Below, piece by piece: positions 11,143 through 23,374 of a DNA stretch of 64,000 bases (the stretch's first letter is position 1; the number at the start of each line of letters is the position of its first letter). Both the position numbers and the translations under genes were made by a program. The stretch lies in contig NKYR01000002.1 of the NCBI GenBank assembly GCA_003184365.1, positions 310,976 through 374,975 of the forward strand, written 5' to 3'. The DNA comes from Evernia prunastri (taxonomy: Eukaryota > Ascomycota > Lecanoromycetes > Lecanorales > Parmeliaceae). The notes beneath the pieces are model-generated. The model saw nothing but the letters and a program-made list of their open reading frames with translations. It searched no databases and was not told where the DNA came from.

Positions 11143-11873
11143 ATCTGCGTTAGCGACTTGTACATCGCTAGGAACATGACTGAGAACAATGCGCTCATGA
11201 CCGACCTGCGAATAAAGCGATAAGTGAGTGCCTTTTTGCCATCATTGAAGACGATCATCAGAGAATACTACCACGTGAGGCTTACTAGAATCTCAATTTG
11301 TACTTGAGCTTTTCATGAGAACCAGTATGACACATGAGACATGTTGTTTTCGTGATTGTTCTCTTGGGTGCTGTACGATCTGACCTCACCACTGACAGTT
11401 GTTACCTTCAGGTCGATAAGAAGTAAGGTAATAAGAAGCGTTGCTCCGCAAAACAAGCAATGACATGGTGCGAATCTCACCATCAGCCGCCGACAGTTTT
11501 TGCGCTCAGTGAGCCTTTTTGAACATACAGATGACATGTCTTCGAAAATGATCAATTATCTACTTTCCAGAGTCAGTGAGAGCTTGAAGCATGAGCGCGG
11601 CTACCGTTGTGTCGCCAACCGACTGACATATCGCTCAACTGGCCGCATCCCACTGCTGTATACTCGCTCTCATCGTTCAATAAATAAGCTCGTACACCAA
11701 TTGCAAGTCTCAACTATGAGCTTGACTCACCTCCTTGTGTTTGATCGATGTGAATTACGTGATACCTTTCTTCGAAATCTTGCGATGTGTTGATCTTTCC
11801 CGTCGTTCGTTCTTCTCGATTTTGTTGCTTGCATTGAAGAGTCGTCCGTCTGGAATTCCAAGATCCAGCCCTC
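11143..11873. other. Intergenic stretch downstream of DAO
   Basis: Short ORFs on both strands without family character. Nothing recognised. Confidence 0.4.
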
Positions 11874-12098
11874 ATGACTCCCATCTCTAGCGCTGCAGCG
11901 GGAATGGATGACGACAACGACAAGCTGACCTTCCAATACACCTATCCCGTCGACGTTGACAACGCTCGCGCAATGGTGACCTGCCAGACCCACGGCAACA
12001 GAACTTTTGACGCCAGAGACAAAGCCACGCTCTCGAATAAGGGATCGTCTATAACGCACTTTCTGCCAATCGTTGAGGACCGTGCCTGGCCGACCTGA
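11874..12098 (+). CDS. Possible small hypothetical protein, 74 aa
   Basis: ORF beginning MTPISSAAAGMDDDNDK. Codons favour C or G at the third position and the protein is acidic near its N-terminus, which is more gene-like than neighbouring ORFs. There is no signal peptide, no motif I recognise, and no clear extension past the TGA at 12098. Longer minus-strand ORFs overlap it, so the coding strand is uncertain. Confidence 0.22.
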   Translation: MTPISSAAAGMDDDNDKLTFQYTYPVDVDNARAMVTCQTHGNRTFDARDKATLSNKGSSITHFLPIVEDRAWPT

Positions 12099-12668
12099 GC
12101 GAAATGGGGCTCTGCACCAGCAAGGCTGAGGATGACAGTCATGATGAATGCGGGGAATACTCCGGTGGATGAACATCAATACTGCAACAGCTGCTTGACA
12201 GGGCGTATCAGCTGTAGGGCAGATTCGGTGCGGGTCCACCGTCAAGCGGACGATGAAATTTGCGAAAGCTAGATGATAGAAGTCTCGGGCAAGCAGGTCA
12301 CATCTCCCGTAGGTAGATAGCAATAGCATTACCTACATGAATGAGATAGCACAGATCTTCCTGACTGATAATGGCTGCTCGTGTAAGGGCCGTTGGTGCG
12401 AGCATTCATTAGTACTCTGTCATTGTATTGTGCCTATGTTTATGCCAAGCCGTCCAATTGGGCAGGCCTTGGCAAAGAGCTTTGGCGCCCAGCCTCCCGC
12501 AAGCTCACTCGCTCGCAACAACTTCCAGCAATTCGAGCACACACTGTCTATAATAAAGCTCCGTCCGCCATTCCTCCCTATCTCTCTACATATTGGCTAT
12601 ACTGAATCGACACATCGTTGCGAGAGCAGACCACGACCAAGCCTCAACCTATTACGCAATCGCTCAGT
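12099..12668. other. Intergenic region upstream of the Tvp15-like gene
   Basis: No gene recognised; it holds the promoter of the gene starting at 12669. Confidence 0.4.
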
Positions 12669-13385
12669 ATGGACCTCTCAAACATATGTAAGCCCCCAGC
12701 CTCTCTCGAGATGCGATTTGGGCGCGCAAAAGCTTTGCGCGACGACATCGCCTCTACGCATCTGTTGCTAACTTCGAGCTCTCTTTTCGCAGTTCGGCTA
12801 GTTAACCTAGCTGTTGGCGGTTTGATGATACTCGGGGGCATAGGGCAGTTCTTCCCAATTGGCTTGTACGGCTTCACCTCTTTCCCTCTGAGACGCTTCA
12901 GCTAATTCTTTGCGATAGCCAGAGTGCTATCGTTGGATGCTACGTTATCGTCTTTGGAGCCGGTCAGCCCCACACAGCCTACCACTATAAGCCCCACCCC
13001 ACTGACGATTTGTTATCCAGCGACTCTCTTGCTCGAATTTCAGATCCCGCCTTACATGTCGAGATGGGCACCGTTCCTGTTTAGCTTCCTTGGCCGCGGC
13101 ATATGTGAGTGGAAGATAGATCGTCGGCATTGAGAATTAGGTCTGACACAGAGCGCCAGTCTACATCTTTGTCGGAACAATCCTGCTCCAAACATGGGCC
13201 CTCCGCGTTGTCCCCGGCTCCATCATCGCGATCGTAGGCCTGGGTTATGGCGTACTCGAATACATCCCATCGATTGAGCCGCCGCAGAACATGAGAGACG
13301 CCAGTGGCGAAGTAAGGCTTTGAACCCTTCCTTCTGAGACACGTCAACTTATGTTTTGCGACAGTGGGGAGCCGAGCAAATATGA
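12669..13385 (+). CDS. TVP15: Tvp15-like COPI-associated Golgi membrane protein
   Basis: Small tetraspanning protein of the COPI-associated family found in late Golgi vesicles. Six small exons (12669-12687, 12793-12865, 12919-12962, 13021-13104, 13160-13311, 13365-13385) splice in frame to 130 aa. Four hydrophobic segments are visible: RLVNLAVGGLMILGGIGQFF, SAIVGCYVIVFGAATLLLEF, FLFSFLGRGIFYIFVGTILL and GSIIAIVGLGYGVLEYI. The family FQIPP and GRGIFYIF motifs and the short C-terminal tail ending WGAEQI are present. The start matches the common family opening MDLSNIFR. Because each exon is tiny, the gene does not appear as an open frame; recognition rests on the spliced product. Confidence 0.9.
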
Positions 13386-13630
13386 GATCCTCAGAACGGA
13401 AAACTATTATGGCGTGGTGGATGGAAGGAAGAGCACTGCGCCTTTGGTACATCCGAATTGCCTCTTCGATCTGCTTGGATTTGGCGTCTCATAGGGAGCC
13501 AAAGCGTGTATTCGGCAGTGCATGTTTCTGGTGGAATGGAATGCTATTCTTCTGAATTGTACTATTTATGATATGTAGAAAGATTACTGTTTCTTAATGT
13601 GCCTTTATGTACGAGAAGTGCTTGGTATTG

Positions 13631-13655
13631 TTCATCATCGTTCATCATCGTTCAT
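13631..13655. repeat. Tandem repeat, 10-bp unit TTCATCATCG
   Basis: Two and a half copies in direct succession, read straight from the sequence. Confidence 0.85.
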
Positions 13656-13769
13656 ATTGGTAGCTTTCCCAAGGCGGGAAGATCAACGCTACCAGACCAA
13701 GACGCTGTTGACATATTGCTTAATCTTATCAATATCATCTAAAATGCTCGATGATCTTAATCTGATTTT

Positions 13770-13796
13770 GAGGCTTTGAGGCTTTGAGGCTTTGAG
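13770..13796. repeat. Tandem repeat, 8-bp unit GAGGCTTT
   Basis: About 3.4 perfect copies in an AT-rich intergenic stretch. Confidence 0.88.
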
Positions 13797-14551
13797 CAAG
13801 AGCATCTAAATTTAAACAGCCAATGAGAGATAAGATGAAAAAGGATTTATAATGCAATCCGGGGATTTAGTGTGGCTTTAAAGCTCGCCTCAAGCTTGCC
13901 TCACGCGAATAAGGTAAATGCAAGCGAATCCGATCGGGTGGGTCTCAGCGAAATTTCAGCCTTGACCCTTCAGGCGCCCTTTCCTCAAGGTCTGGAGTGT
14001 AGCGATACGTATTACTCTACGTACCGCAGTATTACAACATTCCCATCTATCATTTACCATGGTCATCCCCTAAACCACCCTAGGTTTAGTCATCTAGAGT
14101 GCTTTTCAAACCAGATTGGCCTGCGTATATACATACCTAAGTTACATCACTCAAGCAGCTGACTCCCAATCTCCGCAAGGAAACTAAAGTAATCAACACC
14201 ATCGGTAAGATCACCAGGATTAATAAGGGATATCGTTGATCCGACACTTGCCTCTTTTCCCTCCCTTGCAAGATCTAGCAAGGCAACCAACCTAATACTA
14301 AGCCAAGCCTGCGTGAATCATTCTACTATCATACGAGGCATCCGTCGTCTAGCCTCGATAACTCCGAGGCAATCTTTCCGGATTCTCCGCAATTATTCTG
14401 CACACCTACACCATTCACAAGGGCGGGCCTCGGATCCTGCCCCTGAACACCTCATCAACCTTCGCTTCAACACTACCAACCCCACAAACATAGCCTTTCC
14501 TCCTACAAAATGACGAGATAAGAAGCTTCATTAGGGTGGGAGGAACAAGAG

Positions 14552-16512
14552 ATGGGTTCGCAAGAGACCTCGATACTACATCAGCAGTATGACCATTTCC
14601 CAGGGCAGTCGTCCGACGTTGATTTCGAAGCGGCGGAGCAGCTCCTGCAGCATTCGCGGACGGGCCGAGAGAGCAATGGAGACAACATGTCTGGCTCGAC
14701 GTTGGAACCAGAAGCACACCAAAAACTTCCCGGGTCAAGCGGGGAACAAGGATTAGAAGAGGGATCGTTTGAGAATAGGAACGACAACGGAGAGTCTCAT
14801 TTACAGGAGCGTCATGGAGATTCACAACCTCCATTAGGGCAGGTTTGCAGGTACGCACAAAAATACACACTCCAAGTGTAAAATCGTTGTTTGTGGGAGG
14901 AAACTAACAGACAATGATCAGTAATTGCGCCACTACACGCACACCTCTTTGGCGTCGATCGCCAAATGGTTCGACTATCTGCAACGCTTGCGGATTGTAC
15001 TCCAAGGTACGAAACATCCCTCGACCAACAAATATGAAGAGGCCTTCTTCAACCCCTGCCTCGGCGCACGGTTCGGAGATGGATCAGCAAGAGCCTCGAC
15101 GAAGTGTCTCCCCTTTGGCCAACGACGCGGGACTTCACCATCGTTCTACCTACGTAGCAGCCGGTCAGATACCCAAAGGTTCCTGTCCTGGGGGAGGGCA
15201 TTGCAACGGTACAGGAGGCGCAGATGGCTGTAACGGTTGTCCAGCGTTCAACAACCGAGTTTCAAAAACAACGCAGGTTTCTTATAATCCCGTACCGGGC
15301 GCCGCCACCCCGACTGATCATCAGCAAGGCGACGAAGCGTACGCTGCTAACACTTCCCAAGAGGATTTAAGTCCACGACCGTCAATTGCACAAGATACCT
15401 CTACAATTAGCCAGAGCACTACAAGTCTTGTACTTTCATGCCAGAATTGCGGTACAACTATCACGCCCCTCTGGCGGAGAGATGAAAGCGGCCGAACGAT
15501 ATGTAACGCCTGCGGTAAGTGTAACGTCTGGAACCGGTCCCAGCGTAGCTGATTATCTGCAGGGCTGTATCACAAACTCCACGGCGTACATCGACCAGTT
15601 GCCATGAAGAAATCCGTCATCAAGCGGAGAAAAAGGGTAGTACCTGCTACCAATGAGCAAGATCCAAACACATCTCAACTCTCAACTTTTCCCGTCTCAC
15701 CGTCGCCTACTCCACACCATGAAAGTCAAGAACTTCGGGGTAAGCAACGAGCTTATTCAAGCATGGAAGCTGGACCTCTCAACCTTGACCTTCGCCCAAC
15801 GCCAGGCCATCTCGATAGCCCCGAAGTCAGAAACAGACAGCGCATCGAGTCCAGCATGGACCCCAATAGTCCTGCAAATCTCACTCTTCGCCAACACGAG
15901 CGTCAGCTAGACCATCAACATCAGTACGAGCCACCTCCTATAGGAGTAGATTTCACAGGCTATCAATTAAATCAACGACACGATCAACAACGACGACCAT
16001 CGAGCCATCCACAACAAAGCCTTCCCTCCTTATCCAGTATGCATGAATCATCTAGCATGCATGAGTCAGCTATGCACCGTCTGTCCGACCCTGCGTCGTA
16101 TCCCAGGTTGAGCCCACTCCCTGGCCCTTCGTCTCGGAAACGGAGCCATTCCAATACAGACCAGGATAACCCCTCACCCTCTACCCCTGAAAGTGGAAGC
16201 GCAAAGCGTCTAAGCTCCATATCATCAATTTTGAACCATCCACAATCCGCGGATGATTTGCCGATCGATCCCAATCTATCCGGCATAGGCCAGCAGCAGC
16301 AGCCGCTGCACCGACATTCACATCCAGAATCCCAGCCTCAACGATATCAGTTACCGCCTCCCAACAACGGACCTAGGCAAAGCACGAGCAGTGACCCTGG
16401 TGGGTGGGAGCTGAGGGAGAAGAAAGCAAAGCTAAGGATGGACGTGGAGCAGATGAGGTTAGACCTCAGAGCAAAAGAGCGGGAACTTGAGGAGCTGTGT
16501 GGAGACGGTTGA
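14552..16512 (+). CDS. sreA: GATA transcription factor SreA, iron-dependent repressor of siderophore synthesis
   Basis: Two-finger GATA factor of the SreA/URBS1/SRE family, which in iron-replete cells represses siderophore and iron-uptake genes. Three exons (14552-14850, 14922-15514, 15563-16512) give 613 aa. Finger 1 is C99-x2-C102-x17-C-x2-C123 with TPLWRRSPNGSTICNACGLY. Finger 2 is C273-x2-C276-x17-C-x2-C297, with intron 2 splitting its last part before GLYHKLHGVHRPVAMKK. Between them, near residues 187-205, lies the family-specific Cys-rich motif CPGGGHCNGTGGADGCNGC, thought to sense iron. The tail ends in a short coiled coil (EQMRLDLRAKERELEEL). The opening DFEAAEQLLQHSR also resembles SreA orthologues. 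No siderophore genes are adjacent. Confidence 0.95.
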
Positions 16513-16655
16513 ATGCATTGTACAGACAGACATTTCAAGGTTCAGGAGATACCATTGGCCGTATTTTGGAGCGTGGAACTCATGTTTTATTTCTGGAAGC
16601 GGCTCCGCTTTAGATACCTTAGGGTACGGTATACACAGGATTTTTATCATAATCC

Positions 16656-17435
16656 TCAAGCCGGCGCAGATTTCGGTTTCTTAGTCCCATACTTTGACCG
16701 AGCAGTGATGCGATTCCCAACCCCACCCTGTTCATTCACAGTGTTAGCGGATCAAAGGTGACCGAACTCAGTGTACAAACTCACCAAATCCATTGCTCCT
16801 CGAACAAGATGGTATCTCACACCAGGACAGTCCTGACTCCTTCCCCCCCTCACCAGCACGACGCTATGCTGCTGCACATTATGCCCTGTAATCACGACCC
16901 AAATTAGCCAACCGAAGTCCCCCTTCACCATCTCCCATCATCCCCTGCACTGAATCCCACCCCAGCCCCCCNCCCCCCCCCCCCCAAAAAACAAAACAAC
17001 AAGAAACCAAGAAAGAAAGAAAGAGACCCCCCCTCCCCCCCATATTATTAAAAACAAAGAAAATCCCCACAACGCACCTTCCCCGGGTATATAACACGTC
17101 ACCGCCCGCCCGCTGCTCAGCCGCACCCGTGCCACCTTGCGCTCGGCCGAGTTGGGCTTCTTCGGCTTGAAGTTGTTCACGACGCGCAGGCAGACGCCCT
17201 TCATGTGGGGCCTGTCCACGAGCGCGGGCGAGACCGGGTGCCGGGCGCGCTGGGGCCGGCGCGGCTTCCGGAGTACTTGCATTAGGGTGGTGAGGAGGCG
17301 GGGGGTGGTGGTGAGGGCGCGGTTGAAGGTGGGTTTGGGTTTGTGGGGGAGGCGGAGGAGGGAGGTGGGCCTTGGGGGGGTGACGGGGAGGAGGCGGAGG
17401 CGGAGGAGGAAGGTGGGAGGGGTTGGTGGTGGCAT
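16656..17435 (-). CDS. Mitochondrial small-subunit ribosomal protein uS12m (S12)
   Basis: Decoding-centre protein of the mitochondrial ribosome. Three exons (17435-17078, 16885-16785, 16727-16656) splice to 176 aa. The N-terminal 50-60 residues are rich in Arg, Pro and Thr with almost no acids, as expected of a mitochondrial presequence. The mature part carries the S12 signatures NNFKPKKPNSAERKVARVRL, CYIPGEGHNVQQHSVVLVRG, CPGVRYHLVRGAMD and the terminal RSKYGTKKPK. The GC-rich 5' part gives long overlapping ORFs in other frames that should be ignored. Intron 1 (17077-16886) contains a C homopolymer with an unresolved base at 16972. The start at 17435 is preferred over an in-frame upstream ATG because it best fits a presequence. 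Confidence 0.92.
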
Positions 17436-20408
17436 TTTTGGGGGTGGGGGGTGAGGAGTGAGAGGTGGGAGATGAAGGACTGAGATGAAGATGGTTGCGG
17501 AGCGAGTGGAGGTTTGATGGCGCTTTTTTACTCGTCCTGTCCAGGAGAGAGTTACTTGATAGAGCGAGGACACTCGTACATTTGGCGACATCCGGGTGTC
17601 CTCGATCTATCAATTAATTCACTTACTCTACTAGTAGCGTAAGGTACTTGGACTGATAAATCACTTTTCTTGGCCTAATTTTTTTTTTTTTTTTTTTTTT
17701 TTTGGGGGTGGAATGCGTGGAGTGAAAGGTATCAATCTCAGAGCTATGGGTCGAATGCTGATAAAGCATGAACTCTAAGAGAGTGACTGGTATACAGATG
17801 GACGAATGATCTATACCTAGGTGTTGATAATAGAGTAGTGAGATATCACGCCGCTGGAGGGCAACATTCTCTTCTCTCTATTCTCTACGGAGTAGGTAGC
17901 CTGATATGAAATCGTAATTCGAATCGAAATCCATGGCTTCGTCTATAATTTAATGACTAATTATATAATATTGATATTGATATTATTATTGATGTTCTGC
18001 ACCTCTGAAGTTGAGAGCTTCGGAATTAAAAATACTCGTTAATGATTCATGCGTTGCGCCACCAAATCCCAGTCCCCAATAAGTATCAATTGCCACGCGA
18101 TTGCCAAGCTCTACCGTAGCTCTTTCTCTCGGATATACTACCTAAAGGAACAGGCTAAGAAGAAAGGAAGAAAGGCTGCATATGTCAAGAAAAAGCTTGG
18201 AGCTTAACAATAAGAAGCAGAGTAAGGTAAGTCAATTCAACCAACTCTTTCTCTACAAATCCCATTTGGCGGAATCGAATTTTACTATCTTTACTATACA
18301 ATCATCGACATCACGGGAATCCTTTCATCAATAGGTATGTATCGTGTCGTAGCTTCAATCAGCAAATGCCAAATGGTGTGCAGGCAGCTCTGTCATCCTG
18401 TCACCCGAGAGCCCCCAAGCTCCCCAAGATCACAGCGGAAGGCTGACCTAGCACCGCCATCGAGACAACCACCCGTCATTCCAGGTTGTTTGCAGCAACC
18501 TTTACCTCTCATTCCAATGTGATAGTCTCGTTACCAATGTCCCGGGCCCGCTACCCCACCTGGAAATCGGGTACGAGCACAGCTATTCGCACCGACTACA
18601 CATCGCTCAAGCTAGACTTTCAGACGAATTGACAAATTGTTGAACGAGTCTTTGAACGATTCAAGAGGCCACATACCCTTCTACATATCACAGGATCAAT
18701 CACCTCGTTTCGATTCGCCGCTTGATTGCCAGGCGCAACTGTGCAATGATTTTGGGGTTGCACATCGCTATGCCACCTACTCCTTGGGGACATTTGTCTC
18801 CGAGCACAAGCGTGGGAGGCAGACGGACCAGTACTATTGTATTGTGGATCTCTTATCTAATCTAGCGGATCGTCGATTTACTGATTTACTGCCCAATATG
18901 CTAACGGGCCGCAACTGTGTACCCAATCACACATGCTAATGTACTCTGGGTGTACTGCATGAAAACCTGACATGCCTCCAAAGGTAGGGTAAAAATGTCT
19001 CGCAGGATTCGTTTGTTTTGGGCAGGGAGAATGTCTCTGCTCTTGCTCTTGCTTTTGCTCTTGCTTTTGCTCTGGCTTCAACAGACGGTCTTCAAACGAT
19101 AAAGAAGGACGGAAGAGCGGCAATGGCTTCACACCCTCAAGTCTTTCGTTGCGCAGCGTAGCTGCTGCAATACTTCGCTTCGACTTTGTCTGCAACACTG
19201 CCTTAAAACACAGCAATTCTGACATGCATCAAGGGATATGCCTCGCACCCCTGGACTTCCGACAATAAGCTATTCCTTCGCGGAGAACCTCGCTTGTCTT
19301 CGGAGACTAATCTTCCCAAAGAGTACGTCGGACCGGGTCGTGTTCCGCCTCAGACCTCGAATCAAAGCCACCAAACGCTTTGACAGCATTCTCACTCGTC
19401 GAGCAGAAGCCAAATCTCTGGCGTGGTCATCAAACAACTGTTCATTTTCCTTCCAGGATAGCCTTGTCTGCGCTGGACTTCATGGCTCGAAGCTTCGCTC
19501 CTTCGAGATGCGCCTACACTGTTCAAGTACAAGACTCTCGACACAATTTAATAATCTATACGCTGCTAATGACGCCTTGTCTATGTGCTGTGTGCTGACG
19601 GCAGCTTTTAATATTGATCAGCATACTATTTCCCATAATCGAGTTCCTGACCAGGCTACAAGCTGTGTTCTAGTCTCCCTGCCCACCCGCCTCATGCTGA
19701 TAGGCCGGCTAAGAATACCAATTTTCGCAGTGGCAATCCAGCAAATTTTGACAGCTGCACCTTGCTGTAATCATCTTCTTAACTTTACAGCTGCAGTCTA
19801 TCTTATCTTCCATTGCTTTAGGGTTTCGAGGTCAAGCGAAATTCAATCGCGATGTGGTGAAGAATTCCCTACCCAAAATCCACATACTCTTTGTTAGCCT
19901 TGCATTAGATCCTCCTCGTGTAAACCTGCGCTGCATGAATAATTCTCCAATCAATACCCCTTTCGACCTATCTGAAAAGCCCTAGACCAGCTGCAGAAAT
20001 GTCCATAGCGCGGAAGAGGAGCTTCGGCATTTGTGCCGAGAGGCTCCCCTGTCCCAGGTTGTTGGTATTCATTTTCGAAAGACTCTCGATCTACAGGGTA
20101 CGGGAGATCTAAAAGCGCGCTTCTTACTGGTCGAGACGGATACTCATGGGCTCAACCTCACCCCACACCATCGAGGAGGAGCCGAAGGCATTTTCTCCCA
20201 AGAATTCCAGATGGGGTGCGAGCTAACGTTCCACCTGAGTCCTCACAGTACAAGTGAAGGGTCTCCCCTGTCAAAAGACATCAAGTCTGAGCGTAACCAG
20301 TTTGTCTGATCCTATATCTTCCCTGACCTCGATCGCCAGAGTCTCTTTCTAACCTTTTAGATAAGTGTCTGCTGTCGATTGATGCCATCCGACGGCATCT
20401 CCTTCATT
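17436..20408. other. Long intergenic region, no gene supported
   Basis: Nearly 3 kb. It starts with a 25-T homopolymer (17679-17703) and an AT-rich zone (17940-18030). ORFs at 18637-18939 and 19238-19897 (plus) and 18878-19225 (minus) have unlikely composition, no conserved motif, and no consistent splice partners. Old degraded sequence is possible. Confidence 0.4.
17679..17703. repeat. Poly-T tract, 25 nt
   Basis: Uninterrupted T run. Length may be affected by sequencing error. Confidence 0.9.
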
Positions 20409-21863
20409 ATGTATGTTCGATCCTTCACTCTTGCACTCGTTGCAGTGCTGCCGGCTTTTGTGGTAGGACAGACACCTACTACAGCTCCGGCAACAACCAC
20501 GTCCCAGGGTCGTTTTGGTGCTGTTACATCTTTGGGTGGAGTACTCGCTGGAGAGCTTTCTTCCTACTTTGCTCAGCTGCTCCCGTCTTCCACCGCGCCT
20601 CCCACGCCGGTCGAGATCAACGAGCCATTAGACATTATCATTGACGGCAGAATATATCCTCCAGTCATATATGAGGGGACTGTGCCCATGTAAGGACCTT
20701 CTTCTTGTCTCATGGCGGAGAGGACTCACGGTAGCATAGACATCAAGACCTGAGTATTAGCTGTGCCAACTGCGATGTCTTTGGAAACATCAGTCTCTCG
20801 GGCGGTGGCAAGATCCCGGACGACCCGTTTCCTGGCAGCCAACTCCCCACCCCTGCCGATGTCCTCCAGTTGCACCCCGATTTCGACTTCTCGGGCCTCT
20901 GGGTAGGTGCGACATTCGACCAATTGAGCGCCCATTTCGATTTCACCATCAATCTGAATGCGTCCAACCAAACGAATGAATTCACAGTGCCTCTACCTTC
21001 AAAGACCTTCACAAAAAGCGTAGGTGCTTGCACTGCTTGCCGTGGAACTGTTCTGGGCTGATTCCGTAGGTCGGTGATCTAACCATCACGGCTACCCTGA
21101 ACCCGGAAATTTATGGATGGATCAATACCACGAACAACGTCAATTTCACGTACGGCTTCGATTTCCAGGTGAGTAGGCTACACAGGCTTCGAAAGTCGAG
21201 GCTCATGTCGTTCTGGCTCAGGTTCCCCCGGGCTCTGAGCTGCTCCTTCCGTTGGAATCCCTCAACCAGTCGATATCTATTGGATTGTAAGCATCTTTGT
21301 CCCCCGAGTGGGACATGTTCAAAAGGTCTAACGGCACCAGCAACCAATCCACACTCACCCCCCTTCCTTTCACCTCCTCGACAACGGATCTGAACCTCGG
21401 CATCGAGCTCTCCTTCCGCCCCTCCGTCACCTTCGTCGTCGCCATCGGCGGACTCCCCGTCAGCGTCCAGGTCGCTGTGACCCTCGACATCCCCACCCTC
21501 GACGCCGTGGTCTCGCAGGTCCACAACGTCAACGTCTCCTGCGACGCCGCGCCCCCGTCCCTGCCCTCGAGCCAGGTCTACCAGAACCTCACCCTGATCG
21601 TGCCGTCCGTCGGGGTGGACGCGCTGGAGGTGTTCCAGGCGGCGCTGAACCTCGTCCTGGTCAGGCCGGCGGACACCGAGCCGTTCTCGCAGGGTTACTC
21701 CACGCCCCTGCCCACGGCGTGCTACGCCTTCAGTCGGGCTCAGAAGACGTTGGTCGCCGCGGCCCAGAGCAAGCCGTCGGACACTTCGGCCGCGACGAGC
21801 GCCCGTTTTCCGCTTTCGGTGGCTGTCGTGGCGGTCGTTCTGGTGGTCTTGATGGCGGTTTGA
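20409..21863 (+). CDS. Secreted, probably GPI-anchored surface protein
   Basis: Five exons (20409-20689, 20761-21019, 21070-21168, 21222-21286, 21341-21863) in consistent phase give 408 aa. It begins with a signal peptide (MYVRSFTLALVAVLPAFVVG) and ends in a hydrophobic segment (FPLSVAVVAVVLVVLMAV) directly at the C-terminus after a Ser/Ala-rich spacer, the layout of a GPI attachment signal. The body is beta-rich in appearance, with several N-glycosylation sequons (NQTNE, NTTNNVNFT, NLT) and Cys in CANCDVFGN and NVSCDAAP. The second ATG of the open frame is preferred because it begins the signal peptide. I do not recognise the domain. The 3' exon is markedly GC-rich. Confidence 0.8.
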
Positions 21864-23374
21864 TAATTGGGTTATCAATGCTGGGAGGTGGAGTCGGTGT
21901 GTATGAGCCCGGGTACTGTTACCGCGTGGGATCAGGCAAAATTGTGGTTGGGTGCGATGAGTGATCGGTGGTAAAAGTGATACGTGAACTCCCTGTAAAG
22001 AGCGGTCGTCTTTGGCGAATACTCAGTTGTCTTCCCGGGCGACAGTGCAGCGTCGCTTCATCGTACTTTGGAATGGTTCTCGCTGGGGGACCCGGGGGGG
22101 GGAAATACCTCTTTTCTTGCGAGTCGAATGTGACTGCTACGAAACGAATGATAATGAATTTTGGAAGATAGCGCGCCGCGCTTCCAATTTCCATCCGAAC
22201 GAGAACATTCAGTAGTCACCCTTGCTGTCATTGTGATCAAATGATCCGCCATCGCCAAAGGGCGAGATTTGTCTCTGGCTATTCCTAAGACTTGGCCGAG
22301 AGCTTTTCTTTAGGCTCGGATTTTCCAGAGTAGGAGGAGTAGTAGTAGTAGTAGTTATGAATCAGGAGCTACTCGTTCGAACGGACCAGCTGGAGTGCTC
22401 TATCTTACAAGTTCCAGATCAGTCGGGTTCCGCGGTGGACGGGACTTAAGGCAAGAAAGGGTAGAGTAGACAGCCTCCCGCGCGTCACGTCCCGTCCTAC
22501 CCTACCTACCTTACCCTACCGAATTCTCTCTTCGAAACTTTCGAAGGGTTGCATGCCGGGGGGATGGCACGGTGAGATCACCCCCCTTCTTCTCTCTCCC
22601 TCCCCCGCGCGCGCGCCCCCGCTCTCCGCTCCGCTGCAAAGCCATTGCCAGCCTAGAAAGAAGCAGCGCCTTACTGGGAAAAAAGGAGAAAACTGCCCGT
22701 GGAGACTGTAAGGGATTGGGTAGATTGGGTACATAGAGTAGGTACATATGACCGCTGACGAGCTATGAGAGCGCGTCGGAGACTCTTACACTTACTCGTA
22801 CGCTCAGTCGCTCCGACCCTCGGATGAGGCCTCACGTGTAAAGTTGGGGTTACCTGCCTGAAATTGCCATGTTGAGCCAGAGTAAGTTCCTGATTTTATA
22901 AGTTATTGTTCTTTTCAGAAGATATCTTCTATAGGTAAAGTACAGGTAGGCTCCTCCCACTCACCATCAGCCCGCTGCAGAGGCGGCCGTCTGTCCGAAA
23001 GTAGAGTAGGGTCAGGGTTGTTGCTAGCGCAGGTGCAGGACTTGCGGTGTCGTGCTCCACGAGTAAGGTACCAAGGTAAGTCTCTCGTGTATAAAGGTTG
23101 TATAAGTAATTGGGCGGAAGGAATTGTACTGATTAAGTGTCGAAAGTTTGATCTTGGTAGAGGATAGGTTTTTTGCTATCTTCGTGGGCTCTATGTGCAA
23201 TTTTATCTCGTCGTCCCGAGGACGGCCAGGCCTTTTGGTCTATATGCAGCCCGGACCATTGGGAGCCTTGCCGCTGTCATCTCCTTTACCACCCAGCCTC
23301 GTGCATTTCCTTCCATGCTCTTCTACAGTTGTCCTGTTTGCAACGCTCTCTGAGTGAGGGTTGTTTTCCTTCGG
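21864..23374. other. Intergenic region, no gene recognised
   Basis: Contains an AGT trinucleotide run (about 22339-22356) and CT/GT-rich patches. The two overlapping minus ORFs at 22511-22747 are low complexity. Confidence 0.4.

Larger units (their letters stand above)
13386..14551. other. Intergenic region with small tandem repeats, upstream of sreA
   Basis: No gene recognised. Contains two short tandem repeats (separate entries) and the presumptive sreA promoter. Confidence 0.45.

Noticed and set aside
11727..12329. 200-codon minus ORF
   Set aside because: No family character; the opposite strand has better codon bias and neither strand is convincing.
16879..17613. 244- and 217-codon minus ORFs over the S12 gene
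   Set aside because: One frame is a GC-driven shadow; the other is S12 read through its intron. The spliced S12 model explains the locus.
19238..19897. 219-codon plus ORF
   Set aside because: Unusual Cys/Ser/Leu composition, no motif, surrounded by non-coding sequence; length alone is weak evidence.
21111..21878. 255-codon minus ORF
   Set aside because: Arg/Gly/Asp-rich antisense shadow of the GC-rich last exon of the GPI-type protein.
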